Assembly: GCA_004802725.1 (NCBI GenBank)
Contig: SGPM01000004.1
Coordinates: 248,001-312,000 of the forward strand
Direction of reading: 5' to 3'
DNA: 64,000 nucleotides
Source: Antrodiella citrinella
Lineage: Eukaryota; Basidiomycota; Agaricomycetes; Polyporales; Steccherinaceae
Shown here: positions 12,670 through 26,346 of the stretch, piece after piece
How the letters are laid out: the number at the start of each line of letters is the position of its first letter
How positions within the stretch are numbered: position 1 is the stretch's first letter
The notes under the pieces: model-generated
Databases searched by the model: none
Told to the model about the DNA's origin: nothing
Seen by the model: only the letters and a program-made list of their open reading frames with translations
Program-made: the position numbers and the translations under genes

Positions 12670-13149
12670 GACAAGGGGGGTAGAATTGTTGTGAAGAGAG
12701 TAGCACGAGGTTGACCGAGAGGTGCGAGAGATCAAAAACGCATGAGGAAGTCGGAGGAGGACACCCGCACGAGTATATCTCATAAAGACTTGGAAGTTGA
12801 ACCAGTGAGAACGCGTCCGCAAGTCTACGCGTTGTTACGCATTGTTTGGTTCGGGCGCTTGTACGCGACTACGGTTACGCCATGCATGGATGTCGCGTTT
12901 AAATATTTGGATTTCTGTCTCAGACTGTCATCAGCACAGTCTCTCCTTCTTTCTTTTGTTCCCCCGACGAGGCGACTTCTGGGCTGATTCTACGGATTCT
13001 TTCACTATCTTCTTATCAAGTCCGGTCACGAGTCTAACATACCTATTCTGTATTTACGACCTAATTCGTGAGCCTTCTGCTCATCATCAGCCCCCTCTGA
13101 CCGAATACCCGCCGATTCGTCACTGCTACACCTCGACGCCCTCGTCAGG
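12670..13149. promoter_or_regulatory. Shared upstream region of SLX4 and importin-11 genes
   Basis: About 480 bp between divergent starts. It holds 'tttaaatatttgg' near 12899, an AT-rich core-promoter-like stretch, in otherwise mixed sequence. No coding signal seen. Confidence 0.35.
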
Positions 13150-16100
13150 ATGTCGAGGCCTCTCCATGCATTGGCCAGCGAGGAACGTCAAGTAAATGTG
13201 TCCACCGATGAACTCTTCCAAGTCATCTGCGACGCTGCCTCCCAAGATCCTGCTAAGATTAAGACTTCTACGGATCGTCTGAAGCAGTTGCTCGACATGA
13301 CAGGAAGTTTCGACGCGTTGTCCGAAATTGCGGCGCAACGAAATCTCCCATTGCACGTGAGACAGCAGAGCATCATCCAGCTCAAGAATGCCGTCGGCCA
13401 CCATTGGCGGGCTCGGAGGTAGGCGATCGTGTCTCATTAGAGGCACAATCTCTGACCGCCGATCTTTGTAGACTGGTTCTCCCAGAACAACGCGACAAGA
13501 TCAAGGCCCGATGTCTTTCTCTTGTGAATGAACCGGACGACGTTGTGAGTCTTATACTGCAAACCTCTAGATGTCTGAGCCCTGAACTGCGTTGCCTGTC
13601 AGATCTCAGAGTGCAATCAAGTCATCATTGCTAAGATTGCTCGTCAGGATTTTCCAGCGACATGGTACATTGCTCTTCAAATTCTGTCAATATGACTTAC
13701 CTATGTCTTTTGTGTAGGCCAAACCTTGTGCAAGAACTCGTGACCATTATTGACGTGAACTTGGCCGCCCGCTTCACTGCGGGTCCTTCGGAATTCTTGC
13801 CTCTCCGCAGAGCCCTTGAGCTACTGCACGCAGTCACGAAGGAATTCTCGAATATGAAGATGATGCTTGGTTTAAGAGTCATGGCTCAAGTAAGAAAGCC
13901 TTCCCGACTAGTAAGATCGTCCGCCAACTGAGGAATGACTAGATTGTCGAGGCTACGCATCTGAAGCTGCAAGGATATTACTCTGCGATCGCATCGTCAC
14001 TCACGACCATGGACCCCGCAAACATTTCTACACCTCGTATTACGGAGGACATATTACTCGCTCACCTCGTTTTCAAATGTCTTACGAAGTGTGCGAGCTG
14101 GTCTTATCAGAAGGTAAAGGGTACAACCGAACAGAAGCAGATCGATCAATGGGTGAGTTCCATAGGCGTTTGCGTTTCGTTGTGCTGAAATTGTTCTCAG
14201 TTGCAGGAGCTAGTAAAGAGTACTGTCCTACAACTAAAGGACTTGTCAGAAAGGAGAATTCAACTCGTTCTTGCACTGCAAAGCACTGTACCATGGGACC
14301 CTGTGACGACTCAATCAATCACATATCTCACTCGTCATATCTACGTGTTTGGCAAGTTCTTCCGAAGACTGTTACAGCTTGATGCTGCTCGGTTCGTCTC
14401 GCTGCCGATGTCAAGTGATCTAGTCTTCTACTACTGGAACAAGGTCGTCCAAGCTACCAGTAGCCCGTCAGGATATATTGCCAGTGGGTCCTGTGAATCC
14501 ACGTTTTCGGATTTATGCTCAGAAGTGTTTGGCAGATTCACTCACCGCTATTTTCCCCATTCGCTTCCTGGTTCAGGGTATGGTCGTGTTCAGGGATAGT
14601 CTTGCGCAATGGTCGCCCACACGTAGGGATGGGACTGTTAATGTTCAGGGTATGTTTTATAGTGGATGCCGTCCCACATGTATTGAAACGTCTCTGGTCA
14701 GCTTTGGATAGGACATTTGTCGAAGAGGCAGTGAAGATGCTTGTGACGCGTTTCATACCTCTAAATCCCTCTGATCTGGAGGACTGGATGGCAGATCCTG
14801 AAGAGTGGGTCAACGTCGAGGAGAGAGATAACGACCAGTGGGAATACGAAATTAGGGTACGTGTCTTGCGCCATGAAAATGTGTCCTATCTTGACGAAAA
14901 GCTATAGCCATGTGGAGAACGCGTACTGATGACACTCTCTAATCAATGTCGCGATTTCGTTGACCCTTTACTGAAGACTACGTGGGATGAAGTAAAAGGT
15001 TTGTGCCACCGTTCTACATTATTTTGAGCTCGTCCTGAACAGCTCATTTCCCTTTTCGCCCCCAGGTCTCGATGCAACGGATTTATCTACGATCCTTCAA
15101 AAGGAAGCAGTATATTGTGCTATTGGCCGGTGTACATCTCATTTGCGGGACCTCATCCCTTTCACCGATTGGCTACAAGGCGATCTGGCTCGGGAAGCCC
15201 GTGGAATCAATCCAAGGTACGTTACATCGTGCTAATATGTTGCTGTAACGATTGACTGGTTTCTTCAGTTATCCTATCTTGAAACGTCGGATCGCGTGGT
15301 TGATTGGCAAGTGGGTCTCCAGCGGAAGTGCAACATGCAACAACCCTGCAACATGGGAGATTCTCGTACATTTGCTGCAAGATCGTGGGCCTGGTACAGA
15401 CGCCGTGGTCAGGCTCACAGCTGCCGTCGCCATACGCGAATGTGTCGACGCGAGTGATTTCTTGTGTTCAGTTGATCCTCCACTCACAAAATATCTATCC
15501 AGACCCTAGACTTCAAGATCGATATATTTGCTCCTTTCTTGAGCCCTGTAGTCCATGAGCTCGTAAAGCTAGTATCTGAGGCAGAGACGCTGGAGAGCAA
15601 GCGTAGGATATCGAATGCTCTCAACACGATCATCGAATGCGCTGGTGTTCAGGTTGCTCTTCTTCGATCTTCTCCAGGATGCACGTTGCTCATTTCATGC
15701 CACGGGTTAGGTCGTGCCGCTCATGCATGCCATCGCGGACCCGATTCCACAGCTTTGTAGGTCTTTCAACTAGAATGCTGTTGTGGTTTATGCCTTACTC
15801 CAGACTTGACGCCTCGAAGGGATGTCTTCGGGACAAGATTGGCTCTTCAAGGCTGTCCTTTTGGAGACAGTGTCAAAATTGATCGGAGTAAGTCTTGGGT
15901 TCGCTTTTGCTCTGAAGTTAGCTTTTCAAGATTGGTTTTGTGTTTTACAGTCATCAAAGGATCATTCTGCGCCTTTGACGGCCCTCGTTGTTCCCATGCT
16001 GCGTGACTGCTTTTCTGCAGGGGTAACTACACTTCGTCTTGTTTGCGGCCGTATCAAAATTGATCCCCACCGTTAGGCAATCACTCAACTGGACGAAGAC

Positions 16101-17353
16101 GGTCTCAATCTTTGGCTTATTGCCCTCCGGAATTCAACGACCATTGATGCTGTTAACGGATCTCCAGGGCTAGCGGAGCTCTTCCCGATTGCCATAGACT
16201 TGATTGCGAATAACCTTGACCTAACGAGCAAGGTTGTTGCAGTTATGGAGTCTTACTTCCTTTTAGATGCTCCTAGGCTCTTACAGGTATGTAGCCGTTG
16301 TTTTTGGTATTTTCATTGCGCAAGCTCACGATCGCTCTTCAGGCGTATGGAAAAGAACTTTTCACAGCCTTCAAGACGGGAATGAGCCAGTCGTTGGCAG
16401 TGACTATCCAGGGAATGTTGTCTGCACTCAATCTGCTATTACAGATCACAGGCACGTATACTGTGTGGGCCGAGCCGATACATACCTCCGGCTTGTTCGC
16501 GCATCTAGTGAAAGATCTGGCTGAAGAGAAGGTTTGTTGATATCACATTACAACGGTCCATGCTCTCCGATACTGACAACATCCGCAGCTACCTTCAGTA
16601 GTGCTCACCCACTTCGTTCATGTACTTTCTCGGATCGCTATCGCAGACAACCGACTCTTCGTGCACCTGATGTCCCTAGTACCAACGGTGGTGAATATGA
16701 CTGAACGACAAGCTTGGGATGAGGTGCTATTACAGTGGTGGACAAGAGTGAGTCTAACTAGTCAACGCTCGTCCATGTTCAATGTGTTGATATGGTCGTG
16801 TAGTTCGATAACATGTACGAGCCAGCGCATCGCAAGTTGACGGCAATGGGCATCGCACGTCTAGCTGCCACAGGTCGACCGGATGTTTTGGACCGTTTGC
16901 CCACAGATCTCTGCAACATGTGGACCGATGTCTTCAGTGAGATACGAGAGGCTGTCGAGAGGGCCGCCGACGAAGGGTGCGTTACCTGCGGCGGTACTCG
17001 TCTCCCCGACTGACCATTATATAGATCAGAGACCTTGACTTTGTACTGGGACCGTCAGCCTGAGGAATTGTTCGCTGATTGCAAAAACACCCTCGAGTTT
17101 GATCGCAGAAAGACGGTATGCATGGATATCTTGAGATTTATTCCACGCCTTGTGCTGACATTCGTCATTTCTTCAGGCGTTTGAAACCGACATCGTGCGC
17201 ACCACGCCACTCACCGCGTACATAGGTGCGGCCATTCAAGAAGCTGAGGCAGCGTGCGGAGGTCCTGCAGTCTTCTACGAGAATTACCTCTCGAAGATCG
17301 ACCCTACCGTCATGAAGCAGATGCAAAAGGATTTGACAAACTTGGGCCCGTAA
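13150..17353 (+). CDS. Importin-beta family receptor, importin-11/Kap120 type
   Basis: Nuclear transport receptor of HEAT-repeat build. The N-terminus carries the importin N-terminal (Ran-binding) signature: 'RNLPLHVRQQSIIQLKNAV' with 'HHWR', then 'LPEQRDKIKARCLSLVNEP' and 'VIIAKIARQDFPATWPNL'. Further helical blocks include 'PLRRALELLHAVTKEF', 'LLAHLVFKCLTKCASW', 'VFGKFFRRLLQLDAARFVSL' and 'LPMSSDLVFYYWNKVV', which match the importin-11/Kap120 branch rather than exportin-1 or importin-beta. The C-terminus reads 'FYENYLSKIDPTVMKQMQ'. About twenty short exons. The family in fungi carries ribosome-assembly factors; cargo here is inferred only. The gene ends at 17351-17353, 91 bp before the next convergent stop. 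Confidence 0.85.
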
Positions 17354-17444
17354 CGACTAACGACTGTCGCATCTATTCACCACAAGTTGTGGCTTTGTAC
17401 TTGCATACGCTTAGACAACCGTAAAATAATCCAATTGATGCGTT

Positions 17445-19610
17445 CTACTTCTTGTTAAAGAAATTCTGTATACTGCCTTTACCACTCAGCTTGCTGCCTG
17501 ATGACTTCTTCGCCGTCGAAGAGTCAGAAGATTTGGTAGTAGCCGCCTTCCTTGGCTCCTTGAGGGATGCCTTCGCAGATTTGGTATCCTCGGACGTCTC
17601 TTTCTTGGCCTTAGCTCCTTTGCGGGCTTTCGGTGGTTCGGGTTCCTCTTCGTCCACCGACTCGTATGACGAGTAGTCTTCCGTTACTGATGCAGCGCGT
17701 CGCGTCAGATGTTCGTATGTTTAACTCATGAGTAATATGCTTACCCATGTAACCTGCCTCGTCCTCGTGCATCTTCTGCTTCACAACGCGTTTCTTCTTA
17801 AGACCGTTGCTTCCGACAGGTATCACCTTCTTCTCTTTCCTCTTCTTCTGTGGTGCTTTTTTGGTAACAGGAACATCGCTGTCGACAGCCATTTCAACAT
17901 CCTCATCCCCGGGCTGCGATTCTGCCTCCGTGGATGAGGGTTTGTCCGCCGAAGGTACGGATCCTTGAATGATTTGATCTATTTGCGAGGGAGTCAGCAT
18001 CAATGGTATGTTGGTGACTCATCTGCGCTCACCGTCTTCAATGTCAAACATTGCTTTCAGGCTCTGTGGAACTTCCTCCTTTTTGAGAGGCGCCTTTGTC
18101 GCCTGCTTGCCCTTGCCCTTGGGTTTAATTAGTGCTTCCTCCTCTTCTTCGTCGTCGGAAATAATGACTTTCTTCCCTTTCCCCTTGACAGGTATCGCAG
18201 GACTCCTCCGGCGAGTACTCTCTACACCAGAATCTGCGTCCGACTCTACTCCAGACTTACGTTTGGTCCCCCGAGTGGGTCGAATGGGTGCCTTAACAGG
18301 CGGTGATGGCTTCGGCTCACTGTCAGAGTCCGAGTCCATCTGGAGAGCAGATTTGCGCTTCGTGCCGCGCTGCGAAGTGTGAACAATCTACGAACACATA
18401 GCGGATGCGGATGTCTCACCTTAAGCTGCTCTGTCTCAAGAGACTTGGAGCCACTCTTCTCGACGGCCTTCCCCTTGGCGACCGACAGCTTCTTTTGCGT
18501 CTCTTCAGCGATATCCGTGTCCATGGCCTCCTCTTTCGCCTTGTCCACCTCTGCTGACTTGCCTGTCTTCGTCACCTTCGTTCCTTTAGCCTTAGCTTTA
18601 CTCCAATCCAGCTTGCCCGATGCCTGTGCGAGTTTCTCGGACTCGGTAGGAACATCCTCCTCCTTGACTTCTTTCTTCACCGGTTCCGAAGTATCCTTTC
18701 GCTTCAGCTTGGGTTCTGGAGTAGCAGTCTTCTCTTCCTTCTTTAGGCCGGGTTTGCGTGCAGGTTCCGCTTTGACTTTAGACGACGATGCGACGGTCGA
18801 AGGGATAATCTTCCCGACCTTTGTATTCAACATGATGAGCATTACACGCGACGAGGGAAAGGTACAATGCACACACATGGATGGATCCGACAATTCTTCC
18901 AAGGAGGGTAGAGGCTTCTGCAGAGATCTTCGTATCTGCCTCGTATACATGTGAAGATGATGAACAGATGAGACCGCCGTCCTATATGAGAGCATGAACG
19001 GAGTAATGGTTATGCAAGCTCAAGTGTGGACGTACGTGTAGCGGAGAAGGTGATAAGCTGTATAGATGTTCCGAGTATATTCGGCTGAATTGAGTCCGCG
19101 TAGCTGTCCCCTAGTTTAGCATAACGCGTACAAAGAACAGACTCGACGTACTTTCTAGTTCGTTTTGCCCAACTAACACCATGGTCGTCTGATGAACAGC
19201 TTCACCTCCGGCCTCCTCTTCCTCCACTGGTTCTTGAGAGTCTACGTCCATCTTGTCGGCTTCGGAGGGGGCACTTTCCTGAGTGTCTGTGTTCTTCTGA
19301 GACCGCGCCGGTGCATGCTTCTCGCCGGAGATGATATAAGTCGCATAAGGTTGCTCTGGAGGAGGTCGAGGGGACGCGAAGAATGTGGCCAACTCGCTAC
19401 AGGGAAGAGGCGTTCGAATCAACGTACACGAGCCACAGAACCCGTACTGACTTTTTGGCCTCATTGACATGTATGTTCAAGGCTCGACTGAGAATGCGGT
19501 ATGTCACCTGCGAAGACCATAAGATACATGATACACAGGGAATGAGAGCTACTTACCACATTCTTCTCAATGAACAGTTGTTTCGTGAGATAGTCATTGA
19601 TCTTCGACAT
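17445..19610 (-). CDS. DNA polymerase delta subunit 3 (POLD3/Cdc27)
   Basis: Non-catalytic subunit that ties polymerase delta to the sliding clamp; nuclear. The first exon starts 'MSKINDYLTKQLFIEKN' (ATG at 19610) and continues 'TYRILSRALNIHVNEAKK', the winged-helix N-terminus of the Cdc27/p66 family. The long middle is Lys/Glu/Ser/Pro rich and disordered, with basic clusters fit for nuclear entry. The last ten residues, 'GSIQNFFNKK', form a PCNA-interacting (PIP) box of the QxxFF type at the extreme C-terminus, exactly where the family carries it. The identification rests on these two ends; the middle would not align by eye. Confidence 0.85.
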
Positions 19611-19839
19611 TACATGCAAATCGATTGACGAGGGGGTTTCCAGGAAGTTTGGCCAGATGTCTGGAATATATGTCGATGAAGGTCACTCCGAGAGTCGCGT
19701 CAAAAGTCGCGTCGTCCGGCTGGCGCCAGCGCGTTCGCCTCGTGGTACTGAACGCGACTGTGGCGTTCTCAGCAAAGTTGAGTCCAGGTCCAGAATAATT
19801 ATTCGGTACAATACAAATGCGATACAAGCGGGGTGCGTG

Positions 19840-21389
19840 CTACTCAGATGCAGTCCCTGACTCGCTATAGCTACCCATGCTCCCACTCATATCAGTATAA
19901 TCCACATCGTCGCTCCCATAACCTTCAAAGTCAATGCCATTTATACTACTGCTGCCAAACTCACTGTCGGTTTCTTCAACAGCCATCTCGACTCTATCCG
20001 CACCATGGACTCCATCACCACATCTCAGACACTCCCACCTGGTACCTCTTGGCCCGACTCCAGATCGGTCGTCCGCTGTGCGCATCATACGCTCTGTGAT
20101 ACAGACATAACAATAGACGTGGTCGCAGGATGTGATGTACGGTGTGTGTATTGGATGTGCAGGTGGATCCTCTGCCGCGTTCTCTGTTTCTGCTAGAGGT
20201 TCGGAGGTGGAAGAAGCGTAGGACGGAAGGGAAAGCGACATCAGGGCATCAGAGGCATCGGCAAGGTTTAATTTGCGCGACGCGTCCTCGTAGCATATAG
20301 CGCATTGATCCAGAGGAAGGTTGTAGTATTTCCCTCTCTTTTGCCTTGACTTGGGCAGGCTCTTTTTTGTTTGAAGGTCGGTAAGGGATTGCACGGGAGA
20401 GGGTATCAATGAAGACAGGGTAAATGTGGAGAACAGCCGGCTAAATTGACGCAATGCGCGAGCGTTGATGAGCGGAAGTAGGAACAAAAGAAATTCCTAC
20501 AATATCCTGTAAGAAATGGGGAGAAAGAAGCGTAAGGAGTGCAGCTTCGCTTACCGTGAAGGCATGCCAAACCATCTGTCGATTCATGAATTCGTAAGAG
20601 ATTTCACGCTGACTCAGCCTCCGAGCAGAAACGAGGCGCATTCCCAGCACTCGGTCTGATACTGTACGGAATCTGTAAGTTTATGTCAGTTGAGACTTTA
20701 AGAACCGTGACTTGCTACCGACCGCCCGTTCCATAGGAATGCCACGAAGTTCGCCAGAGACAAGAGCGAGTGTGTTGACTCCAGACGCGTCAAGAACTCC
20801 CACGTCTTTCTCCGTTTATCTGAAGAAGGTGCGTCCGGCCATGCATGTGATAGTGCATGTGCACGTATTCGAGTGTGAACGTAGGGGACAAACATGGTCA
20901 ATAGGCCATGCACGAGCAGTGTTCGTATGGAGAGACTCGCTGCTAAGGTTTCACATTACATTCTCACTTCCGAGGGTACACAAGCACTTACAACGTCCCT
21001 GCGATGAATATCTCAACCCCTGAAGTTTCGCTCCGTAGCTTGCACCCATATCCCACACGGAGAACTTGTATAGCGTCATTTGAAATAGCAATGTCAGCTC
21101 TGCTTGGAAGTTACTAGAGAACGTGTTCTAACATTTTGGTGAGAGTGGAACTTGAGTGAACACTACAACCACATACATTCAGAAGGCTCAGGGCTTTTGA
21201 TACAGGCTCTTGGAGGAGCTGTACCAGCTCCTGATCCAGTAACTCTGCATCAAGCTGGCCGACGCGGAAGATGCTTGCTGAAGCTGGACCGTCTACAGAC
21301 AGGGAAGACTGTATGGAATGCAGATGTGGTTGTGCCTCTTCCCATAGTTGCTGCCAGGACGTTGAAGTCGAAGAGGAGAGACCAGACAT
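19840..21389 (-). CDS. PEX2: Peroxin-2 (PEX2), RING ubiquitin ligase of peroxisome
   Basis: Membrane component of the PEX2-PEX10-PEX12 complex that ubiquitinates the import receptor PEX5. The N-terminus 'VGQLDAELLDQELVQLLQ' followed by 'EPVSKALSL' is the family opening. 'SYEFMNRQMVWHAFT' and 'LLPLINARALRQFSRLF' come from the membrane part. The C-terminal RING is readable as 'CAICYED', 'TSCDHVYCYVCITERM' and 'WECLRCG'. Between the first cysteine pair and the third cysteine lies an extra stretch of about 55 residues rich in Ser, Ala and Glu. The tail is acidic (Asp, Glu, Ser, Gly). The start ATG at 21389 ('MSGLSSSTS') is the first true ATG; the start of the divergent tRNA synthetase gene is 195 bp away. 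Confidence 0.88.
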
Positions 21390-21583
21390 GTTGAGATGCA
21401 AAGATGTATAGTGTGACCTCCAAGTCGTGTCCAGCTGTGCGGGGAGATCGCCGCATAGATCTCAATGGGCGCTTGTCATGAGTAGATTGACTCGATCACG
21501 CGAAATTCAGCGGACCCATACTAGAACTCCCTCTCGACGCGTCTGCTTTGTCACCGACGACACATAACCTTGACCTTGACAAA

Positions 21584-23676
21584 ATGGCAGAAGCCATTCA
21601 ACAACTCGTTCTAGATACACTAGACAAGGACGGTTCCATCAAGGATACTCGCACATTGACACTACCTGGTCACAAAGAACCAGCTGCGAGTCATGATGCG
21701 CAGATTATTATCCTTGGAGCCTTGAACTCTCTTTCGAGTCGTGAGGTATGTTATTCATTATATTTCTCTCCAACCAAAGGTACTGATACGACCTTTGGTG
21801 TAGATGATCACGTACACCACCCAGGAGACCTTGTCTCATGTGCTTACACCGGAGGGAGCATCGATCGCTTTGAATGGCTCGCACGAAGCTCGTGTATGGG
21901 CTGCAGTACCTGCGAAAGGAGAGGGCGCACCTATCACACCGAAAGAGTTGGAGGCAAAAATCGGTGGCGAAATCGCTAAGGTTGGTCAAGGACGAGCTTT
22001 CAAATCCAAATGGATAGGAAAGGAAGGGGCCGGTCTGATCAAGCTGGTACGATAAAGTCTTACTTTGTACTCCCTTGCAACGCATGCTTACCTCCTCGGA
22101 ACATCCCAGGCACCGACCATAGAAGATGTCACTCAGCTAGAGATGCGTGAAGTAGATTCAACGGGTACACTGAAGACCGGGGAGAAAGCCCTGGCGGAAC
22201 TTCGTAAACGAAAGCTCATTGTCCAAAGGTGTGCTCATTCCAGCATCACTGCTGTCTCGCCCTAAATTCTGTTCAGGAAGGGACAATGGTTCACCGTTGC
22301 CAAGGGTCCGGAATTCAGCACGTCAACGGCAAAGCCTGAAACCGATTTGACCGTCGACATGATCGCCTCGTACGTTGTTTTGCCCAAAGATGGCGTGTAT
22401 ACTTACCTTTGCTACGTAGTGGAGCGTGGAAGACATCAAACTTCAAGAAGTACAACTTTGAAGCTGAAGGCATTCCACTCACCGGTGGTGCACTTCATCC
22501 TTTGATGAAAGTTCGGGAGGAGATCCGGAGTATTTTCTTGGAAATGGGGTGCGCAGTTTGCTGTTCCGACTGCATGTCTAACGCTAATTCAGACTTGCCA
22601 CAGTTTCGCCGAAATGCCCACAGGTTCCTTCGTGGAATCTGGCTTCTGGTGCTTCGATTCACTTTTCGTGCCACAACAACATCCTGCGAGAGAAGTACAG
22701 GATACTTTCTACCTCTCAGGTGTGTGTCTTGTGCTCTGGCATATATACCTGCTCACGAAAGATTTCTAGATCCATCGACTTCTCTACCTCCACCAAAGGA
22801 CTACTATGACCGTGTATCCAAAGTACACGAGCACGGAGGCTACGGTTCCACCGGATATCGTGCCCCGTGGTCCGAAGCTGAGACACGAAAACTCCTACTA
22901 CGCACTCACACAACCGCATCCTCCGCTGCGATGCTCTACAAACTCGCCGCCCGGTGTCGCGGTGAAGACGTTGACCCAAACAATGATGGACTAGCCACGC
23001 ACTCCGGCTCGACACAAAGAACCAATGCGGATGGCAGCGTGGATTCATCCGGGTTCAGGCCGGCGAAGTTGTTCAGTATTGATCGTGTATTCAGGAATGA
23101 AACGATGGATGCTACGCATTTGGCGGAGTTCCATCAGGTGGAGGGCGTCGTGGCGGACCGCGGTCTGACTCTTGCCGATCTCATCGGTGAGCAGACTCAT
23201 TTTGTCGACCCATGCTCATATATCTGACTCGCATCTTCAGGCTTCATGCGTGTCTTCTTCAAGAAAATGGGTCTCGAGAACATCAGATTCAAGCCTGCGT
23301 ACAACCCGTACACGGAGGTATATACATTAAGTCATATCATCTCCATCTTGTGCTAATTTCGAATGCATTCGTAGCCTTCACTCGAAATCTTCGCCTTCCA
23401 CCCGCAACTGCGCAAGTGGGTTGAAGTCGGCAATAGCGGTATGTTCCGACCAGAAATGTTGGAGCCAATGGGCTTCCCGAAGGATGTGCATGTGCATGGG
23501 TGGGGTATTGGACTCGAGCGTCCGACTATGATCAGGTCGGTCTCGTCATACATGTTCCTTGAACAGTGTAGACTGATTGGTTTGTACACAGATATGGTAT
23601 CAGCAATATCAGGACATTGGTGGGACACAAAGTTTCAATCGAAGGTGTAGAGAAGTCTCCAGCGGTCAGATTCTAA
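21584..23676 (+). CDS. FRS2: Phenylalanine-tRNA ligase alpha subunit, cytosolic
   Basis: Catalytic subunit of the alpha2-beta2 enzyme that charges tRNA-Phe. The start at 21584 gives '[18 protein letters not shown]', followed by the DNA-binding-like N-terminal helices and '[20 protein letters not shown]', which leads into the class II core. Motif 2 and 3 regions are clear: '[16 protein letters not shown]', '[16 protein letters not shown]', '[20 protein letters not shown]', '[14 protein letters not shown]', '[11 protein letters not shown]', and '[16 protein letters not shown]'. The C-terminus is '[17 protein letters not shown]'. About nine exons. The partner beta subunit is encoded at 37.4-39.8 kb in this same window. 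Confidence 0.95.
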
Positions 23677-23837
23677 ATGAATGATATTGTAGTAGGTAGC
23701 GGTTGTGAAAAGTTGTAAAACACCTGTTGTTGTCATATCGCACATGGTTTGCCACTTATCGCACAGAGAAAAATAGGGAAGAAATTTTGAATCAGATCAT
23801 AAAAATACAAAGTTGAGACAGCGTCCTGCGCTACGAA

Positions 23838-26346
23838 TCAGAACGAGAATATGGCAGCATTCTTCTTCGATCCGAAGGTATACACGATCGCCTGACTCAT
23901 GAATAGCCCGACGGTGATGCCAACCGCGACAGCCACCATGGCATTTCCGATCTCAATACCATCGCCCTGTGCAGTGATACCTCCGGCTTGAGATAGACCA
24001 GACTGTGGCGAGAATTTGAGCTTTGTCCGAAGTAAGAGAGAACGTGAAGGGTATGACTTACCGGGACTAAGAACAAGACACCGGTGACCATGACCGTGAA
24101 CGCTGTACCTCCGGCCTTACGGGAATAGATGTTCCCCATCGCACCAACCACGAACGCTCCAATAGCAGAGACGACGTCGGAGCGTTGGAAGATGAAATGA
24201 TTGGCGACTTTATTGGCGGCGTAAGACGAACATGATATCACAATCATGACGAAGAGGTCGAAAGTGACAGGTTGCAAGTTACCGAGGGACGACATGACGG
24301 AGAACAGCGGAACGATGATGAACTGGGTCCACCAGGGGAAGGGCTGAAGATACCAAGGAAACCAAGGAGGGCGGTAGCAACCGACTTTGAGGTGTTCGTG
24401 AACGAGTGGCACGACGTTGGTGAAAGTGAAAGAGGTATATCCAGTAGTGGGGAAGAAGTGAGAATTATTCCCCATTACTGTATTGTTCTCCGCCCAATAT
24501 TTGCCAGTGAGGGTGAAAGCATCCTGGACGTTTGAGGACACGGAGGTGGTCAAGTCATCACGAGCATTGTGGTCGAAGAGGAGGAAGAGGTCGGAGCCAA
24601 TTTGCAGGCCGAATCCCAGGAAGAGTGTGTAGATCAACGCATACACCATCTTGACACTTCCACAAACGACATTCTTGGATGCCAGCTCTAGGGAACTCGT
24701 CACTTCGGGAAGATTAGCAACTATCAAGAAGTGACGAACGATGTATAAAAAGCACATACGAATGAGGTATCCAGGCAGGATACCGACTACACCCGCCGAA
24801 GAGATGGCGGTGTAGCAGAAGATTTGACTCGGGATAGAGCTCAACCCGCGAGCCAAAAATGAAATCACGATGGTAACGCTGACTCTACAAGTGCTTGTTA
24901 GTTTGGGAAGTTGTATGGCAAGTGAGAGCACGCACTCAAATACGTTCTGGTACAGAATGCTCTTGGCGGCGGTGCTGATCTGCATCAAGCAAAGAATGAC
25001 GGCGCCAGAACCAGCAATGAACATATCCAGGAATGAGCCACCAAAGGCAAGCGGGCAAATCAACCCTGAAATAGCGAAGGCGAGCATGCAGCGGGCCCAA
25101 GCCGTGTAGATGGGGGGGGAGGTAATAAGCGTCTCCAACTCTTCCGTCGCCCTTCTCGCGCTGATCTCGTCGTGAACCACCTTGCGGTAGATCTGGTGGA
25201 CACCGTGAAGACTGCCAAGAGACAAACGGCCACCGCATTTCACGAAGTGTGTTTCAGTCGTCTTGGTCTCGTGGTCTCCGAAGGAGGCAATGATGACGCC
25301 AGGAATGTGGATGAACTCAGCATCTACCTCCAAGATACGAGCGGCAGATAGCAGCTGAGACTCGATACGATGTGAAGGGGCACCGAAAGTCATCAAAGCT
25401 TGAGCCAACTTCGTCAAAAAAGTCTGTCGGTTGGCAACCGCTGAAATGCGCGGTCATTTTCCGAGAAAAAATGATGTGCTGTCATGTACTCACAGGTTAC
25501 GTTGAACTCAATTCTCACCCGCTGCCTTTCCTTGCGACGTTCCCTGTAGGTCATGTTGCGGAGAATGTTCTTCTCGAGATCCTCCGGGTCCGCAGTTGGT
25601 GCTTTACGCTGCCCAGTGATAGTCGGGTCATCAGGGTCAATGAACTGATCCTCCTCTGACGCCAAAGAGTCTATACGACGAACACCCCAAGGACGAGCCA
25701 TGCTGGGATTACGGTGTCGGAGGGCATCGATCGGAAGCACGCCCTCTCGCTCCCATTCGTCGCCAGAGTTCAAGCGGTGTAGTTGCAAGAGACTAGAGAG
25801 CAGACCGGCAGGCCTGTCAGCGGCAGGATGAAGTCGGTCTTGGCCTAGCTCCTCGTCCCAATTCTTGGTGTCTGCCTTGGGGACATACTCCTGGCTCGGC
25901 TTCGTTGCAACAGGGACGTTGAGGGAACCAAAAGCTCGGGGAGGTGGCTTGATGTCGTATGGATGACGGTAGGACGAGTAGGTCATATCCTTGATCCCGT
26001 CGTCTTGATCTGCGAGTGTCTTGTCGCTGTCACCCGAGCCCCGACGAGGCGCATCAGCACTATCGGTGTCGGGGTCATTCGTGCCCGGATAATCGGAGGG
26101 ATAATTCTGATGATAGGTGGGGAAATTCCACTGCGGGTCCGCGGAAAGGCTGTACCTTGTGGGATGAATATGAGCAGGTGGTAGGCCAGCGTCGTTGGCA
26201 CCAGCCAGGATCGGTGTGCCAGTGGGAGCAGGAGCGGCATCACTTGGACGCGGAGCAAAGCGTGATGTCTGTTGAGATTCGACGTAGACTCCCGACGGCC
26301 TGCGCGAGGAATTGCTAGAAGAGCTGACTGAGTTCGGACGAGACAT
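23838..26346 (-). CDS. Prm10/ThrE-type membrane protein (Thr/Ser exporter family)
   Basis: Polytopic membrane protein of the family named for yeast pheromone-regulated Prm10, built on the ThrE amino-acid exporter fold. The first exon (ATG at 26346, 'MSRPNSVSSSSNSSRRPSG') encodes about 280 disordered residues rich in Pro, Ser and Asp. The conserved part begins 'FLTKLAQALMTFGAPSHRIE' and 'SAARILEVDAEFIHIPGVII', the ThrE N-terminal signature, then about ten hydrophobic helices such as 'AISGLICPLAFGGSFLDMFI' and 'FVVGAMGNIYSRKAGGTAF'. The C-terminus is 'VGLFMSQAIVYTFG' with 'SKKNAAIFSF'. Substrate in fungi is unproven. Stop at 23838-23840, 161 bp past the convergent FRS2 stop. Confidence 0.85.
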
